In this document: positions 36,652-45,461 of the stretch, piece after piece
Numbering within the stretch: the stretch's first letter is position 1
Layout of the letters: each line of letters begins with the position of its first letter
Assembly (NCBI RefSeq): GCF_000429165.1
Contig: NZ_AUBI01000001.1
Location: 248,001 to 312,000 of the forward strand
Origin: Acetobacter nitrogenifigens DSM 23921 = NBRC 105050
GTDB taxonomy: Bacteria > Pseudomonadota > Alphaproteobacteria > Acetobacterales > Acetobacteraceae
Direction: 5' to 3'
DNA: 64,000 bases
Position numbers and translations under genes: made by a program
Notes under the pieces: generated by a model
Databases searched by the model: none
Seen by the model: the letters and a program-made list of their open reading frames with translations, nothing else
Told to the model about the DNA's origin: nothing

Positions 36652-38305
36652 GCTGGGGCGTAAGCCACGTGCGCAGGATATTCAGACTTTCTTCAGGATT
36701 TGATATCGCCAGATCGCGCACTCTCTTGATCGCTGAAGCCTTGAGACGCCCATCTATTCCGGCCAGACTGACAAATTCTGCGGAACCTTCATCTGGCCCC
36801 GTCAACGCAAGTTGCGTGACCGGTTCGTAGGCAAGCGCTTGGGACGCCTGGGCGGCCGGGCTTGCCAAAGCGTTACTGCTCACGTCTTGCCCGCTCAGTG
36901 ACGCCTCGACATCCGCGTTCACGGCGGCGACGGCAATACTTTTGCGTAGTAATGGTCGCGCGAAAAATATCAACGCGAGAAAAACCAGAAGCCCGGGAAG
37001 AACAGACTGCACAATGTGCATGACATCGGCTCTGTCAAACGACGTACCCAGCCACCCGTGAATTTCAACCGGCGAAGGCGCTTCCTCACTAAACTTCATT
37101 GAAACGACGTTAACGACATCTCCCCGTTTTTCGTCATAACCAATCGCTGACTTGGCAAGCGTGGTCACGCGGTCAATGGTCGCCGCGTCCAAGGGCGTCC
37201 AGACCGGCTTGCCATCTGCGCCAAGTCGAGTGACCCCATCGACTATCACGGCCAGACTGATGCGTTGCAGCCGTGGTTGCGTCTGCACCAGCGTCTTCAC
37301 CCGTTTCCCTATTTCGTAATTGTTAGTCTCTTCTCTGCGGTCGTTCTGGCTACCGCTTTTAGCCTGACCCGCATTCGCGTTTGGAAGATTATTGGAAACC
37401 GTAACGTTCGGTTGAGCGTCCGTATTAACGCTCTTGTCAGTCGTTGTCTGTTGAGATCGCAACACCTGCTGATCAGGATCATAACTCTCCTGAGTATCTC
37501 GTACTTCATCGAGGTTCATCGTCACCGAAGCTTCCGCGCGGACATGCGACGCCCCCAACGCCGGCGCCAGCATCGTCTCCACCGTCTGCGCCAGGTGCGT
37601 CTCCATCGCCCGCCGCTGCTCTTCGACGGCCTGAATTTCGCCTCGTGCACCCGATTTATCGCCTGCCTTAGCGAGAACGTCACCACGATTATCCACGACC
37701 GAGATGTTGTCTGGACTCAAGTCAGGCACGGCAGCAGCGACAAGGTTAAGCACTGCCTGCACGCCCTCCGCATCCAGCCTCCCGCCTCCCATTGTAAGGA
37801 GAACGCTCGCCTGCGCGGCCTGTCTCTCGGTCGAAAACAGCTCTCGATGGGGAAGCACCAGATGCACGCGAACGCCACGAACCCCACGGATCAGGCGTAT
37901 CGAGCGCTCCAATTCGCCTTCCAGCGCTCTGGTTTCCTGGATGTTCTGCTCGAACTGCGTCGTCGTCATCGAGTTTGCGTGGTCAAATATCTCGTATCCG
38001 ACTGAGCCGCCGGACGGCAGACCGTCACGCGCCAGAAGCAGACGCGCTGCCGCAATTTGATCACGCGGAACCTGTATGCTGTCCCCTTGAGGCGAGACGA
38101 CGTGCTGGATGTGAGCCTTGTCGAGATCTTCGGCCATTTGAGCCGCTTCATGGAGATCGAGATCGCGATACAGCAGCGACATCGGCTCCTGAGAACCGCG
38201 GAGGGCCAAGGCACCCAGAAGCCCCAGCAACCCGACGGCGACGACGCCCAGCGTGATCAGACGCGGAACACCCAGTGACCGAAGACTGGCAAGAATATCC
38301 TTCAC
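36641..38305 (-). CDS. fliF: Flagellar MS-ring protein FliF
   Basis: 554 residues with the two membrane helices of FliF (TLGVVAVGLLGLLGALAL near residue 18 and VLPGLLVFLALIFFARPLL near 430). The periplasmic ring-building motifs are DLDLHEAAQMAEDLDKAHIQH, GLPSGGSVGYEIFDHANSMTTTQFEQNIQETRALEGELERSI and RVHLVLPHRELFS. A C-terminal FliG-binding tail follows. It is the first gene of the fliF-G-H-N cluster. The start is GTG, inside the shadow of a 24-base perfect palindrome. GC content here is clearly higher than in the downstream flagellar genes. Confidence 0.96.
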   Translation of the reverse strand: MKDILASLRSLGVPRLITLGVVAVGLLGLLGALALRGSQEPMSLLYRDLDLHEAAQMAEDLDKAHIQHVVSPQGDSIQVPRDQIAAARLLLARDGLPSGGSVGYEIFDHANSMTTTQFEQNIQETRALEGELERSIRLIRGVRGVRVHLVLPHRELFSTERQAAQASVLLTMGGGRLDAEGVQAVLNLVAAAVPDLSPDNISVVDNRGDVLAKAGDKSGARGEIQAVEEQRRAMETHLAQTVETMLAPALGASHVRAEASVTMNLDEVRDTQESYDPDQQVLRSQQTTTDKSVNTDAQPNVTVSNNLPNANAGQAKSGSQNDRREETNNYEIGKRVKTLVQTQPRLQRISLAVIVDGVTRLGADGKPVWTPLDAATIDRVTTLAKSAIGYDEKRGDVVNVVSMKFSEEAPSPVEIHGWLGTSFDRADVMHIVQSVLPGLLVFLALIFFARPLLRKSIAVAAVNADVEASLSGQDVSSNALASPAAQASQALAYEPVTQLALTGPDEGSAEFVSLAGIDGRLKASAIKRVRDLAISNPEESLNILRTWLTPQLEG

Positions 38306-38307
38306 GT

Positions 38308-38331
38308 AAGGCTTTCCGATCGGAAAGCCTT
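38308..38331. promoter_or_regulatory. Perfect palindrome at the fliF translation start
   Basis: AAGGCTTTCC-GATC-GGAAAGCCTT is a 24-base self-complementary sequence ending two bases before the fliF GTG. Its second arm carries GGAAAG, the only plausible fliF ribosome-binding site. As RNA it can hide that site; as DNA it can be an operator. FlbD-type repression of fliF is known in Caulobacter, but its site consensus was not verified here. Confidence 0.55.
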
Positions 38332-38590
38332 TAAGTGGTTCGACCCGCTGGGCTGTAATAACGTAAAGGAAATGTGGCGCACGATCGTCCGTTTCGGCAA
38401 AGCGTGATTTGACTGGACGATTGTGCTTGCCGGGCCTTACCCGACGGTTAATGCCTCGGCATTTTGTGCCGGGTAGGTCGTATTCGACCGCGCTTGCGAC
38501 GCAATGCCTGACAGAAAATCAGTTGCAATCCGCGTCCGCAAAAATTCGACGTCCCTCCACCCAGGAGGGGTTAACTCTAGATATCGACTG

Positions 38591-38983
38591 TCAGACGTGA
38601 AAACTCTGACCGCAGCCACACCGGCCCTTCTCATTGGGGTTGGCAAACACGAAGCCCGACTCCATTTCCCCGCTGTGGTAATCCATCTCCGACCCGATCA
38701 GGAAAAGCGTAGCCTTGCGGTCAACAAGGACCGTGACGCCCTTGTCCACTATCCGCTCGTCCCCACTCTCCCCTTCCTCGGGTACGAACGTCATGTCGTA
38801 CGCTTTGCCCGAACAACCCTTCGTCGTCACCGATATCCGCAGCAACTGTCCAGCGTGCGCATTGGCGTAAAGGGTCTTCAACCGATCCGCAGCGGCGTCT
38901 GAAACCGTCATCAATGGCGGTAACGCACGCCGCGCGGTCTGCTTCGTTTCAGTGGCTATTACGGAGTTCTGTTCGGCGCTCAT
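38591..38983 (-). CDS. sufA: A-type Fe-S carrier protein (SufA/ErpA/HesB)
   Basis: 130 residues with the three cysteines of A-type carriers: LRISVTTKGCSGKAYDM and, at the C-terminus, GRCGCGQSF. The start is placed at 38983 because GGGAG lies 7 bases upstream. An ATG two codons earlier would leave the ribosome-binding site one base away. It is the last gene of the suf operon and probably hands Fe-S clusters to apoproteins. ErpA or IscA is an equally possible name. Confidence 0.9.
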   Translation of the reverse strand: MSAEQNSVIATETKQTARRALPPLMTVSDAAADRLKTLYANAHAGQLLRISVTTKGCSGKAYDMTFVPEEGESGDERIVDKGVTVLVDRKATLFLIGSEMDYHSGEMESGFVFANPNEKGRCGCGQSFHV

Positions 38984-38997
38984 GTCCATACTCCCGC

Positions 38998-39432
38998 TCA
39001 AAACATGTTCAGCATCAGACGGGCCTCGTCGCTCATGCGCGACATGTCCCACGGCGGATCCCACACGACTTCGACGTCCGCCGAGGCCACGCCCCGCACT
39101 TTCTCGACGGCGTCCTTCACCTGCAAAGGAAGCTCCTGCGCACTTGGGCAATTCGGCGCAGTCAGGGTCATTTCCACCTTCACCTTACCATCATCATGAA
39201 GATCGATGGCGTAGATCAGCCCCAGTTCATAGATATTCACCGGAATTTCCGGGTCATGCACGGTCGCGATCGCCTCGATCACCGCATCTTCCGATGGCGC
39301 GCCGAAACTCTCTGGCGCTGGCGCTTCGCCATCCGGCGTCCAATGTCTCAGTTGCGACGAACTCTCCACCTCGAGACGATCTTCGGGCTTCGTGGCGTCC
39401 ATCGCCGCAGGCGTCTGATCCAGATCAGTCAT
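38998..39432 (-). CDS. sufT: SufT / MIP18-family Fe-S assembly factor (DUF59)
   Basis: 144 residues. The DUF59 core is VIEAIATVHDPEIPVNIYELGLIYAIDLHDDGKVKVEMTLTAPNCPSAQELP, with the conserved DPEIPVNIYELGLIY and TAPNCP. The end VVWDPPWDMSRMSDEARLML is also typical of the suf-linked form. The N-terminal 45 residues are linker-like. It overlaps sufU by 8 bases. SufT matures Fe-S proteins in SUF-only bacteria. Confidence 0.93.
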   Translation of the reverse strand: MTDLDQTPAAMDATKPEDRLEVESSSQLRHWTPDGEAPAPESFGAPSEDAVIEAIATVHDPEIPVNIYELGLIYAIDLHDDGKVKVEMTLTAPNCPSAQELPLQVKDAVEKVRGVASADVEVVWDPPWDMSRMSDEARLMLNMF

Positions 39433-39850
39433 GGCCGAGCGCCTCCTCCAGCGCAGTCCAGGGCAACGTCGCACATCGCAGGCGCGACCGATGGGTCTTC
39501 AAAGGCAAAAACGCAGCCATGGACTCAGGCAGATCGTCCAGTTCCACAGGTGAACCATTACCGAGCATGTGGTGAAACCTCCCTGCCATATCAAGAGCCT
39601 CGGACAACGTGCGGCCTTCTATCGACCCGGCCATCAGATCGGCCGAAGCAGCGCAAATAGCGCAACCCTTCGTGACATGCCGGGCGGCGGCGATACGATC
39701 GCCGTCCACACGCACGCCCAAAGCAATCCTGTCGCCGCAGAGCGGGTTGTTCCCTGCCGCCTTAACCGTTGCGTCGGCGAGTTCTCCCGCATGACGCGGT
39801 TCGCGCGCACGGCGAACGATCAATGTGTCGTACAGCGAATCTCCGTCCAC
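39425..39850 (-). CDS. sufU: SufU-type sulfur-transfer protein
   Basis: 141 residues of the NifU/IscU fold with three Cys ligands: NPLCGDRI, HVTKGCAICAASADLMAGSI and RLRCATLPW. The DSLYDTLIVRRAREPRHAGEL N-terminus matches SufU. SufU binds zinc and accepts persulfide from SufS. It follows sufS by nine bases and overlaps sufT. Confidence 0.93.
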   Translation of the reverse strand: MDGDSLYDTLIVRRAREPRHAGELADATVKAAGNNPLCGDRIALGVRVDGDRIAAARHVTKGCAICAASADLMAGSIEGRTLSEALDMAGRFHHMLGNGSPVELDDLPESMAAFLPLKTHRSRLRCATLPWTALEEALGHD

Positions 39851-39859
39851 GGCCCGCCC

Positions 39860-41110
39860 TTAGACGAAAAAGCTGCGGATGCGCGCTAGCGTCTCCGCCA
39901 GCACGGTGATTTCCGCCTCGGTCGTATACACGCCAAAACTGGCGCGCGCCGTTGCATTCAGGCCGAGACGCCGCATCAGCGGCTCCGCGCAGTGGTGTCC
40001 CGCGCGCACGGCGATGCCGTTCCGATCAAGCAGGGTCGCAATGTCGTGCGGATGAACGTCTTCCATCGTAAACGAAACCACGCCCCCACGATCCGCCGGT
40101 CGACCGACGATCTTGAGCCCCGGAACCTCCGGCAACACCCGCAAGGCGTGTGCCGTCAGCGCCGCCTCATGCGCAGAGATGGCGTCGAAACCCACTCCCT
40201 CGACCCAGTCAATCGCAGCACCCAACCCGACCGCCTCGACGATCGCGGGCGTGCCGGCTTCGAACTTCGCCGGCGGCGGCGCCCAGGTTGAATGCTCGAA
40301 CGTGACAGTGGAAATCATGTCGCCGCCGCCCATGAACGGCGGCATTTCCTCCAGCAACTCCCTGCGCGCCCAGAGCGCCCCGATCCCGCTCGGACCGTAC
40401 AGCTTATGCCCGGTAAACACATAGAAATCCGCATCGAGCGCACGAACGTCAACGCGCCGATGAACTACGGCCTGACTGCCGTCGAACAGGATTTTCGCGC
40501 CCGCCGCATGCGCCATATCCGCCAGACGTCGCGCAGGCGTCACGGTCCCGAGCACGTTCGACATGTGCGTTATTGCTACGAGAGCCACCTTTCCGTCGGA
40601 CAGCTGGTCCCCATACGCCTCAATATCGAGATCGCCGTCATCGGTGACAGGCGCAACGCGCAGTTCAACGCCCACACGATCACGTAGCAACTGCCACGGG
40701 ACAATGTTCGAATGATGCTCCATCTCGGAGATCAGGACGGCCTGTCCGGGTTTCAACAGTGAGCCAAACGAATAGGCGACCAGATTGATCGCTTCCGTGC
40801 TGTTGCGCGTGAAGACAATTTCCTCTCGCGCATTGGCGCCGAGCAGCGTCGCCACCCGACTGCGCGCGACCTCGTACGCCTCGGTGGCCCGCTCGCTCAT
40901 CCAGTGCAGGCCGCGATGGATGTTGGCGTATTGCGTCCGCATCATCGTCGACATCGCGTCGATGACGGCGTCAGGTTTCTGGGCTGAAGCCGCGCTGTCG
41001 AGAAACACCAGCGGCTTTCCATGCACCGTTTCCGAAAGGATCGGAAATTGTGCACGCAAATGAGAAAGATCAGCCACGTTCTTCGTCTCGAGCGTCGTGT
41101 CGCCAATCAT
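39860..41110 (-). CDS. sufS: Cysteine desulfurase SufS
   Basis: A 416-residue PLP enzyme of the group II desulfurases. It has the PLP lysine in YVFTGHKLYGPSGIGALWARR, the His stacking residue in LISEMEHHSNIVPWQLL and the reactive Cys in RAGHHCAEPLMRRLG. It delivers sulfur from cysteine to SufU. It overlaps sufD by four bases. Confidence 0.96.
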   Translation of the reverse strand: MIGDTTLETKNVADLSHLRAQFPILSETVHGKPLVFLDSAASAQKPDAVIDAMSTMMRTQYANIHRGLHWMSERATEAYEVARSRVATLLGANAREEIVFTRNSTEAINLVAYSFGSLLKPGQAVLISEMEHHSNIVPWQLLRDRVGVELRVAPVTDDGDLDIEAYGDQLSDGKVALVAITHMSNVLGTVTPARRLADMAHAAGAKILFDGSQAVVHRRVDVRALDADFYVFTGHKLYGPSGIGALWARRELLEEMPPFMGGGDMISTVTFEHSTWAPPPAKFEAGTPAIVEAVGLGAAIDWVEGVGFDAISAHEAALTAHALRVLPEVPGLKIVGRPADRGGVVSFTMEDVHPHDIATLLDRNGIAVRAGHHCAEPLMRRLGLNATARASFGVYTTEAEITVLAETLARIRSFFV

Positions 41111-42456
41111 TCCGACGCCTCCCCCGCATCTTGTCCCGCACCCTGCAGGCGCCCGATCCGTAGCGAAAGCGCCGCGCCTAACGCCGTGTCCAGAAGCGCT
41201 CGCCCGGCTTCGTCTTCATGCAGGTCAAGCACTTCGAGCAGAAACGCCTCGACCAGAATGCGTCGCGCCTGCGCTTCAGGAACGCCGCGACTGCGCAGGT
41301 AGAACAACTGCTCGTCGTCCAACGCGCCAACCGTAGCGCCATGACTGCACTTGACGTCGTCGGCGTAAATCTCAAGTTCCGGCTTGGCGTCAATCTCGGC
41401 GTGCGGCGACAGCAGCAGCGCCTGATTCATCTGATAACCGTCAGTTTTCTGAGCAATCTGATGAACGTGCACCTTGCCCTGAAACACGCCGCGCGCGTGA
41501 TCGGTCAGCACATTGCGGATTGTCTGCCTAGAGATGCAGTCCGGCGCCGCGTGCGTGATGACGCTCGTGATGTCGCCGACTTGTTTTTCGCCCAGCAACT
41601 GTGCACCGTTCACATGAACAGCCGCCTTCGCACCGGAAAGGCGCGCATGGACCTCATGCCGTGCAAGATCTGCGCCAAGGCCCAGCGTGAAGCTGTCATA
41701 GGCGCCGCGCGTCGCAATATTGGCGTAAACCGTGGCGAGGTGCGTCGCCCCGGCCGCCTCCTTCTGCACCTTCACGTGCGTGAGCTTCGCGCCCTCCCCG
41801 ACATCGCAGGTCAGGACAGGGTTGTGAAAATACGTCGCCGCGCCTGCGCCACTTCCGCTCGAAACGGCGAGTTCGATCAGTTCCAGCGACGCGCCAGCCC
41901 CAAGAGAAACACTATGTCGAGGATGGAAAGAAGCGGCCTCATCGCCCGCAAATGCGACCGATACGAGGACGATCCGCCCTGCGGCTACGCCCTCCGCCAC
42001 CGACAGACACACGCCATCCACCGCCAACGCCGTGTTCAGCGCCACGAGAGGCTCGCGCTCCGGCGTCGCAAGCGCGTCGAATTCCGGCGACGCCAAGAAG
42101 CGTTCGAACGTCACGCCCTCTGGCAGGGCCACGCCATTCGCTGGTGACGACAGTTCTGGCGCAAACCTTCCGTTGACCAGAACAAGACGCGGCGTGGACG
42201 CCAGCAATCCATCGCGCGGCAAGGACTCGTCGAGCGCGCGCCCGACTAGGTCCGCGTCAAAAGACGCCGCGGCCTCCCGAAATTCATGCCCTGCGAGCGG
42301 CCGCAGATGCGTGTAGCGCCAAGCCTCCACACGCGGCCCCGGAAGGCCCACGCGTCGCAGTTCTCCAACCGCCGCGTGGCGGATCGGATCCTCAATGCCG
42401 TCCAGTCGCGCCTCGAATGGCGCCAGACTGCGGCCAACAGGCGCTATCGCGTTCAT
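41107..42456 (-). CDS. sufD: Fe-S scaffold subunit SufD
   Basis: A 449-residue beta-helix protein that pairs with SufB on SufC ATPase dimers. The C-terminal core (DHARGVFQGKVHVHQIAQKTDGYQMNQALLLSPHAEIDAKPELEIYADDVKCSHGATVGALDDEQLFYLRSRGV) is diagnostic of SufB/D, with the CSHGAT turn. The N-terminal half is more variable, as usual for SufD. It overlaps sufC by 4 bases. Confidence 0.96.
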   Translation of the reverse strand: MNAIAPVGRSLAPFEARLDGIEDPIRHAAVGELRRVGLPGPRVEAWRYTHLRPLAGHEFREAAASFDADLVGRALDESLPRDGLLASTPRLVLVNGRFAPELSSPANGVALPEGVTFERFLASPEFDALATPEREPLVALNTALAVDGVCLSVAEGVAAGRIVLVSVAFAGDEAASFHPRHSVSLGAGASLELIELAVSSGSGAGAATYFHNPVLTCDVGEGAKLTHVKVQKEAAGATHLATVYANIATRGAYDSFTLGLGADLARHEVHARLSGAKAAVHVNGAQLLGEKQVGDITSVITHAAPDCISRQTIRNVLTDHARGVFQGKVHVHQIAQKTDGYQMNQALLLSPHAEIDAKPELEIYADDVKCSHGATVGALDDEQLFYLRSRGVPEAQARRILVEAFLLEVLDLHEDEAGRALLDTALGAALSLRIGRLQGAGQDAGEASE

Positions 42457-43223
42457 GCCGCCTCCGCCAGGAACGACGCATAACCCTGCACGTCGATTTC
42501 CTTCGCCAGTTCTGCGCCGCCGCTGTGAACGATGCGGCCACGCGCCATCACGTGAACGCGGTCAGGGTTCAGATAATCCAGCAGGCGCTGATGATGCGTG
42601 ATGACCAGCGCCGAGAATGTCGGAGACCGGAGCGCATTCACGCCGTCGGCAACGATACGCAGGGCGTCGACGTCCAGGCCGCTGTCCGTCTCGTCAAGAA
42701 TGGCGAGGCTGGGCTGCAGCATTGTCATCTGCAGCACCTCGTTGCGCTTCTTCTCTCCGCCGGAGAAACCGACATTGACGTTGCGCTTCAGCATCTCGTC
42801 AGACATCGAGAGCTTCTTTGTCGCCGCGCGAACGGTTTTCAGAAATGCTACGGCATCCAGCTCCGCATCGCCCCGCGCGCGACGCACGGCATTCACCGCC
42901 GTGCGGAGAAAATTGGCGTTGTTGACGCCGGGTAGCTCGATCGGCGCCTGAAAGGCGAGAAACACGCCAGCAGCCGCGCGCTCTTCCGGCTCCATCGCCA
43001 GCAGGTCCTGCCCCTTGAAGGACACAGAGCCGGACGTCACCTCGTAGTCCTCACGCCCGGCGAGGACATAGGACAGCGTCGACTTGCCCGATCCGTTCGG
43101 CCCCATGATCGCATGGACTTCACCCGGAGCAATGATCAGATCCACGCCACGGAGAATTTCCTTCGGCGCGCCGTCGGCGTCGATTCTGGCGTGCAGACCG
43201 GAAATATTCAGAAAATCACTCAT
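42453..43223 (-). CDS. sufC: Fe-S assembly ATPase SufC
   Basis: A 256-residue ABC-type ATPase. It has Walker A GPNGSGKSTL, a Q-loop in FLAFQAPIELPGVNN, a signature in VGFSGGEKKRNEVLQM and Walker B LAILDETDSGLD. The start is the ATG of MSDFLNISGL, which has GGGAG 7 bases upstream. The longer frame would put that site inside the coding region. SufC powers the SufBCD scaffold. Confidence 0.96.
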   Translation of the reverse strand: MSDFLNISGLHARIDADGAPKEILRGVDLIIAPGEVHAIMGPNGSGKSTLSYVLAGREDYEVTSGSVSFKGQDLLAMEPEERAAAGVFLAFQAPIELPGVNNANFLRTAVNAVRRARGDAELDAVAFLKTVRAATKKLSMSDEMLKRNVNVGFSGGEKKRNEVLQMTMLQPSLAILDETDSGLDVDALRIVADGVNALRSPTFSALVITHHQRLLDYLNPDRVHVMARGRIVHSGGAELAKEIDVQGYASFLAEAA

Positions 43224-43321
43224 ACCATGGCTCCCGGAGTGATCGTCTGGCCAAGACGCCATGACGATAACCTATTCCTACTACGTTGCTTCGCGACCGC
43301 CCGGAGCGGTCGCCCGATATT

Positions 43322-44812
43322 TTACCCGACGCTGCCTTCAAGGCTGATCTGAAGAAGTTTCTGCGCCTCGACAGCGAACTCCATCGGCAGTTCCTTGAGC
43401 ACGTCCTTGCAGAACCCGTTGACGATCAGACCAACAGCATCTTCTTCCGAAAGTCCGCGCTGACGGCAGTAGAACATCTGATCCTCGGAAATTTTCGAGG
43501 TTGTCGCTTCATGTTCCACGCGCGCCGCCATATTCCGGTTCTCGATATACGGAACCGTGTGCGCGCCGCACTGATCGCCAATCAACAGGCTGTCGCACTG
43601 CGTGAAGTTCCGCGCGCCGGACGCTTTCGGCAGAATACGGACCAGACCGCGATACGTGCTGTCGGAATGACCGGCGCTGATCGTCTTGGCGATGATCGTC
43701 GAGCGCGTGTTACGCCCGATATGAATCATCTTCGTGCCGGTGTCGGCCTGCTGGCGATTGTTGGTGACGGCGACAGAGTAGAACTCACCCACGGCCCCTT
43801 CGCCCTGCAGAATGCAGGACGGATATTTCCATGTGATCGCCGAACCCGTCTCGACCTGCGTCCACGATATCTTTGACCGCGCACCGCGACAGGCGCCGCG
43901 TTTCGTGACGAAGTTGTAGATGCCGCCGAGACCATTCTCGTCGCCCGGATACCAGTTCTGCACGGTGCTGTATTTGATGGAGGCGTCCTCCATCGCAACA
44001 AGCTCGACGACCGCCGCGTGAAGCTGATTCTCATCGCGCATCGGCGCGGTGCATCCTTCCAGATACGAGACCGAAGCCTTGTCCTCGACGATGATCAGCG
44101 TGCGCTCGAACTGCCCCGTGTTGCGGGCGTTGATGCGGAAATACGTCGACAGTTCCATCGGGCAACGCACGCCCTTCGGAACGTAGACGAACGACCCGTC
44201 CGTAAAGACGGCGGAATTAAGCGCCGCGAAGAAATTGTCGCCGACCGGCACGACGCTGCCGAGATACTGGCGCACCAGGTCGGGGTAGTCCCGAACGGCC
44301 TCCGAAATCGGGCAGAAGATCACGCCAGCCTCGGCCAGCGTCTTGCGGAAAGTCGTGGCGACGGACACGCTGTCGAACACCGCATCGACCGCGATCGGCA
44401 TCCGGGCTTCCTCGCCCTCCGGAACCTCGACGCCCGCAAGCAACGCCTGCTCATGGAGCGGAATGCCCAGCTTTTCATAAGTCCGCAGAAGCTCGGGGTC
44501 GACTTCGTCCAGAGACTTCGGGCCGGCCTTCTTCTTCGGCGCGGCGTAATAGTATGCGTCCTGATAATCGATCGGCGGATGCGAGACCTTGGCCCAGGTC
44601 GGCTCTTCCATCGTCTGCCAGGCGGCGAACGCAGCCAGACGCCAGTCGAGCAGCCATTGCGGCTCCTCCTTGCGCGAAGAGATCAGGCGGATGGTGTCTT
44701 CGTTAAGCCCCTTGGGCGCGAAGTCCATCTCGATGTCGGTCTCAAACCCCCATTTATAGGAGGATTGCCCGAGCTTCTCGACCTGTTCGCGGGTCTCTGT
44801 AACAGCTGGCAT
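43322..44812 (-). CDS. sufB: Fe-S scaffold subunit SufB
   Basis: A 496-residue scaffold subunit. Landmarks are [90 protein letters not shown] and [27 protein letters not shown]. All match SufB and include conserved Cys and Glu/His residues of the SufB-SufD interface. It begins five bases after the regulator stop, in the same operon. Confidence 0.97.
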   Translation of the reverse strand: MPAVTETREQVEKLGQSSYKWGFETDIEMDFAPKGLNEDTIRLISSRKEEPQWLLDWRLAAFAAWQTMEEPTWAKVSHPPIDYQDAYYYAAPKKKAGPKSLDEVDPELLRTYEKLGIPLHEQALLAGVEVPEGEEARMPIAVDAVFDSVSVATTFRKTLAEAGVIFCPISEAVRDYPDLVRQYLGSVVPVGDNFFAALNSAVFTDGSFVYVPKGVRCPMELSTYFRINARNTGQFERTLIIVEDKASVSYLEGCTAPMRDENQLHAAVVELVAMEDASIKYSTVQNWYPGDENGLGGIYNFVTKRGACRGARSKISWTQVETGSAITWKYPSCILQGEGAVGEFYSVAVTNNRQQADTGTKMIHIGRNTRSTIIAKTISAGHSDSTYRGLVRILPKASGARNFTQCDSLLIGDQCGAHTVPYIENRNMAARVEHEATTSKISEDQMFYCRQRGLSEEDAVGLIVNGFCKDVLKELPMEFAVEAQKLLQISLEGSVG

Positions 44813-44817
44813 CTATC

Positions 44818-45318
44818 CTATCCTCCCACCGCGCCGGTAAAATCGGCCACTCTGCCGCGCGTCGCGGCCATATCTGCACATGCTTCGTCTGACTTCACCC
44901 GCGTGCCGCGCGTCCGTCCGCTGGTCTCCGCCATACGGGCGAGGGAGATGCCGGACAAGGCTTCATGAATCGCGTCATTCACCGGATCCCAGCAGCCATA
45001 AAGCGCGCAATCCGGTCCGACCTCGCACCCTGCTCCACCGCTGACGCAAGCAGTCAGGGAGATCGGGCCGTCGATCGCCGCAATAACGCGCGCGACGGAA
45101 ATCTCCTCAAGCGGCGCCGCCAGACGGTACCCACCGCGAGCACCCCTCTGGGACGCCAGAAGACCGTCGCCCGCCAGCGTCTTGAGGACTTTCGCTACGG
45201 TCGGCTCCGGCACGCCGGTTTCCGCCGACAGCGTGGACGACGTCACGACGCCATCCAGTCGTCCCAGTTCGACGAGTGTCCTGACGGCGTAATCGGTTAG
45301 TTTCGACAGCCTGAACAT
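44818..45318 (-). CDS. Rrf2/IscR-type regulator of the suf operon
   Basis: 166 residues from MFRLSKLTDYAVRTLVEL, which has AGGTGA upstream; a longer frame from 45363 lacks one. A winged HTH (TLSAETGVPEPTVAKVLKTLAGDGLLASQRGARGGYRLA) is followed by cysteines suited to bind an Fe-S cluster (CVSGGAGCEVGPDCALYGCW). As first gene of the suf operon it most likely reports cluster status and represses its own operon. The names sufR or iscR cannot be chosen from sequence alone. A matching operator lies in its promoter region. Confidence 0.9.
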   Translation of the reverse strand: MFRLSKLTDYAVRTLVELGRLDGVVTSSTLSAETGVPEPTVAKVLKTLAGDGLLASQRGARGGYRLAAPLEEISVARVIAAIDGPISLTACVSGGAGCEVGPDCALYGCWDPVNDAIHEALSGISLARMAETSGRTRGTRVKSDEACADMAATRGRVADFTGAVGG

Positions 45319-45351
45319 ACGAAGGTCACCTGCTGAAACGGCGTCGCTGCC

Positions 45352-45379
45352 ATTAAGGACCAAATCAGTCCTGTTTCAA
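45352..45379 (-). promoter_or_regulatory. Predicted suf operon promoter with IscR-like operator
   Basis: On the minus strand TTGAAA (45374-45379) and CTTAAT (45352-45357) form a -35/-10 pair 16 bases apart. Between them lies GACTGATTTGGTC (45358-45370). It fits the E. coli IscR type-1 core GACTRnnnYAGTC except for one base (A to G). The outer AGGAC...GTCCT forms a palindrome. Binding there would block RNA polymerase. This is inferred by eye. Confidence 0.6.
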
Positions 45380-45461
45380 CGAGACAGATGCTTCGCCGAC
45401 CTCGATCCGTCAAGGGGGCACACCATTACGTGACGCGCCCTCACCTGCCGCAAACCAGTGA

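Noticed and set aside
38440-38490. GTGCC/GCA spacing upstream of fliF as a sigma-54 site
   Set aside because: The spacing between the two elements is two bases too short.
41218-42147. 309-codon plus-strand frame inside sufD
   Set aside because: Antisense shadow of a clear sufD gene in GC-rich DNA.
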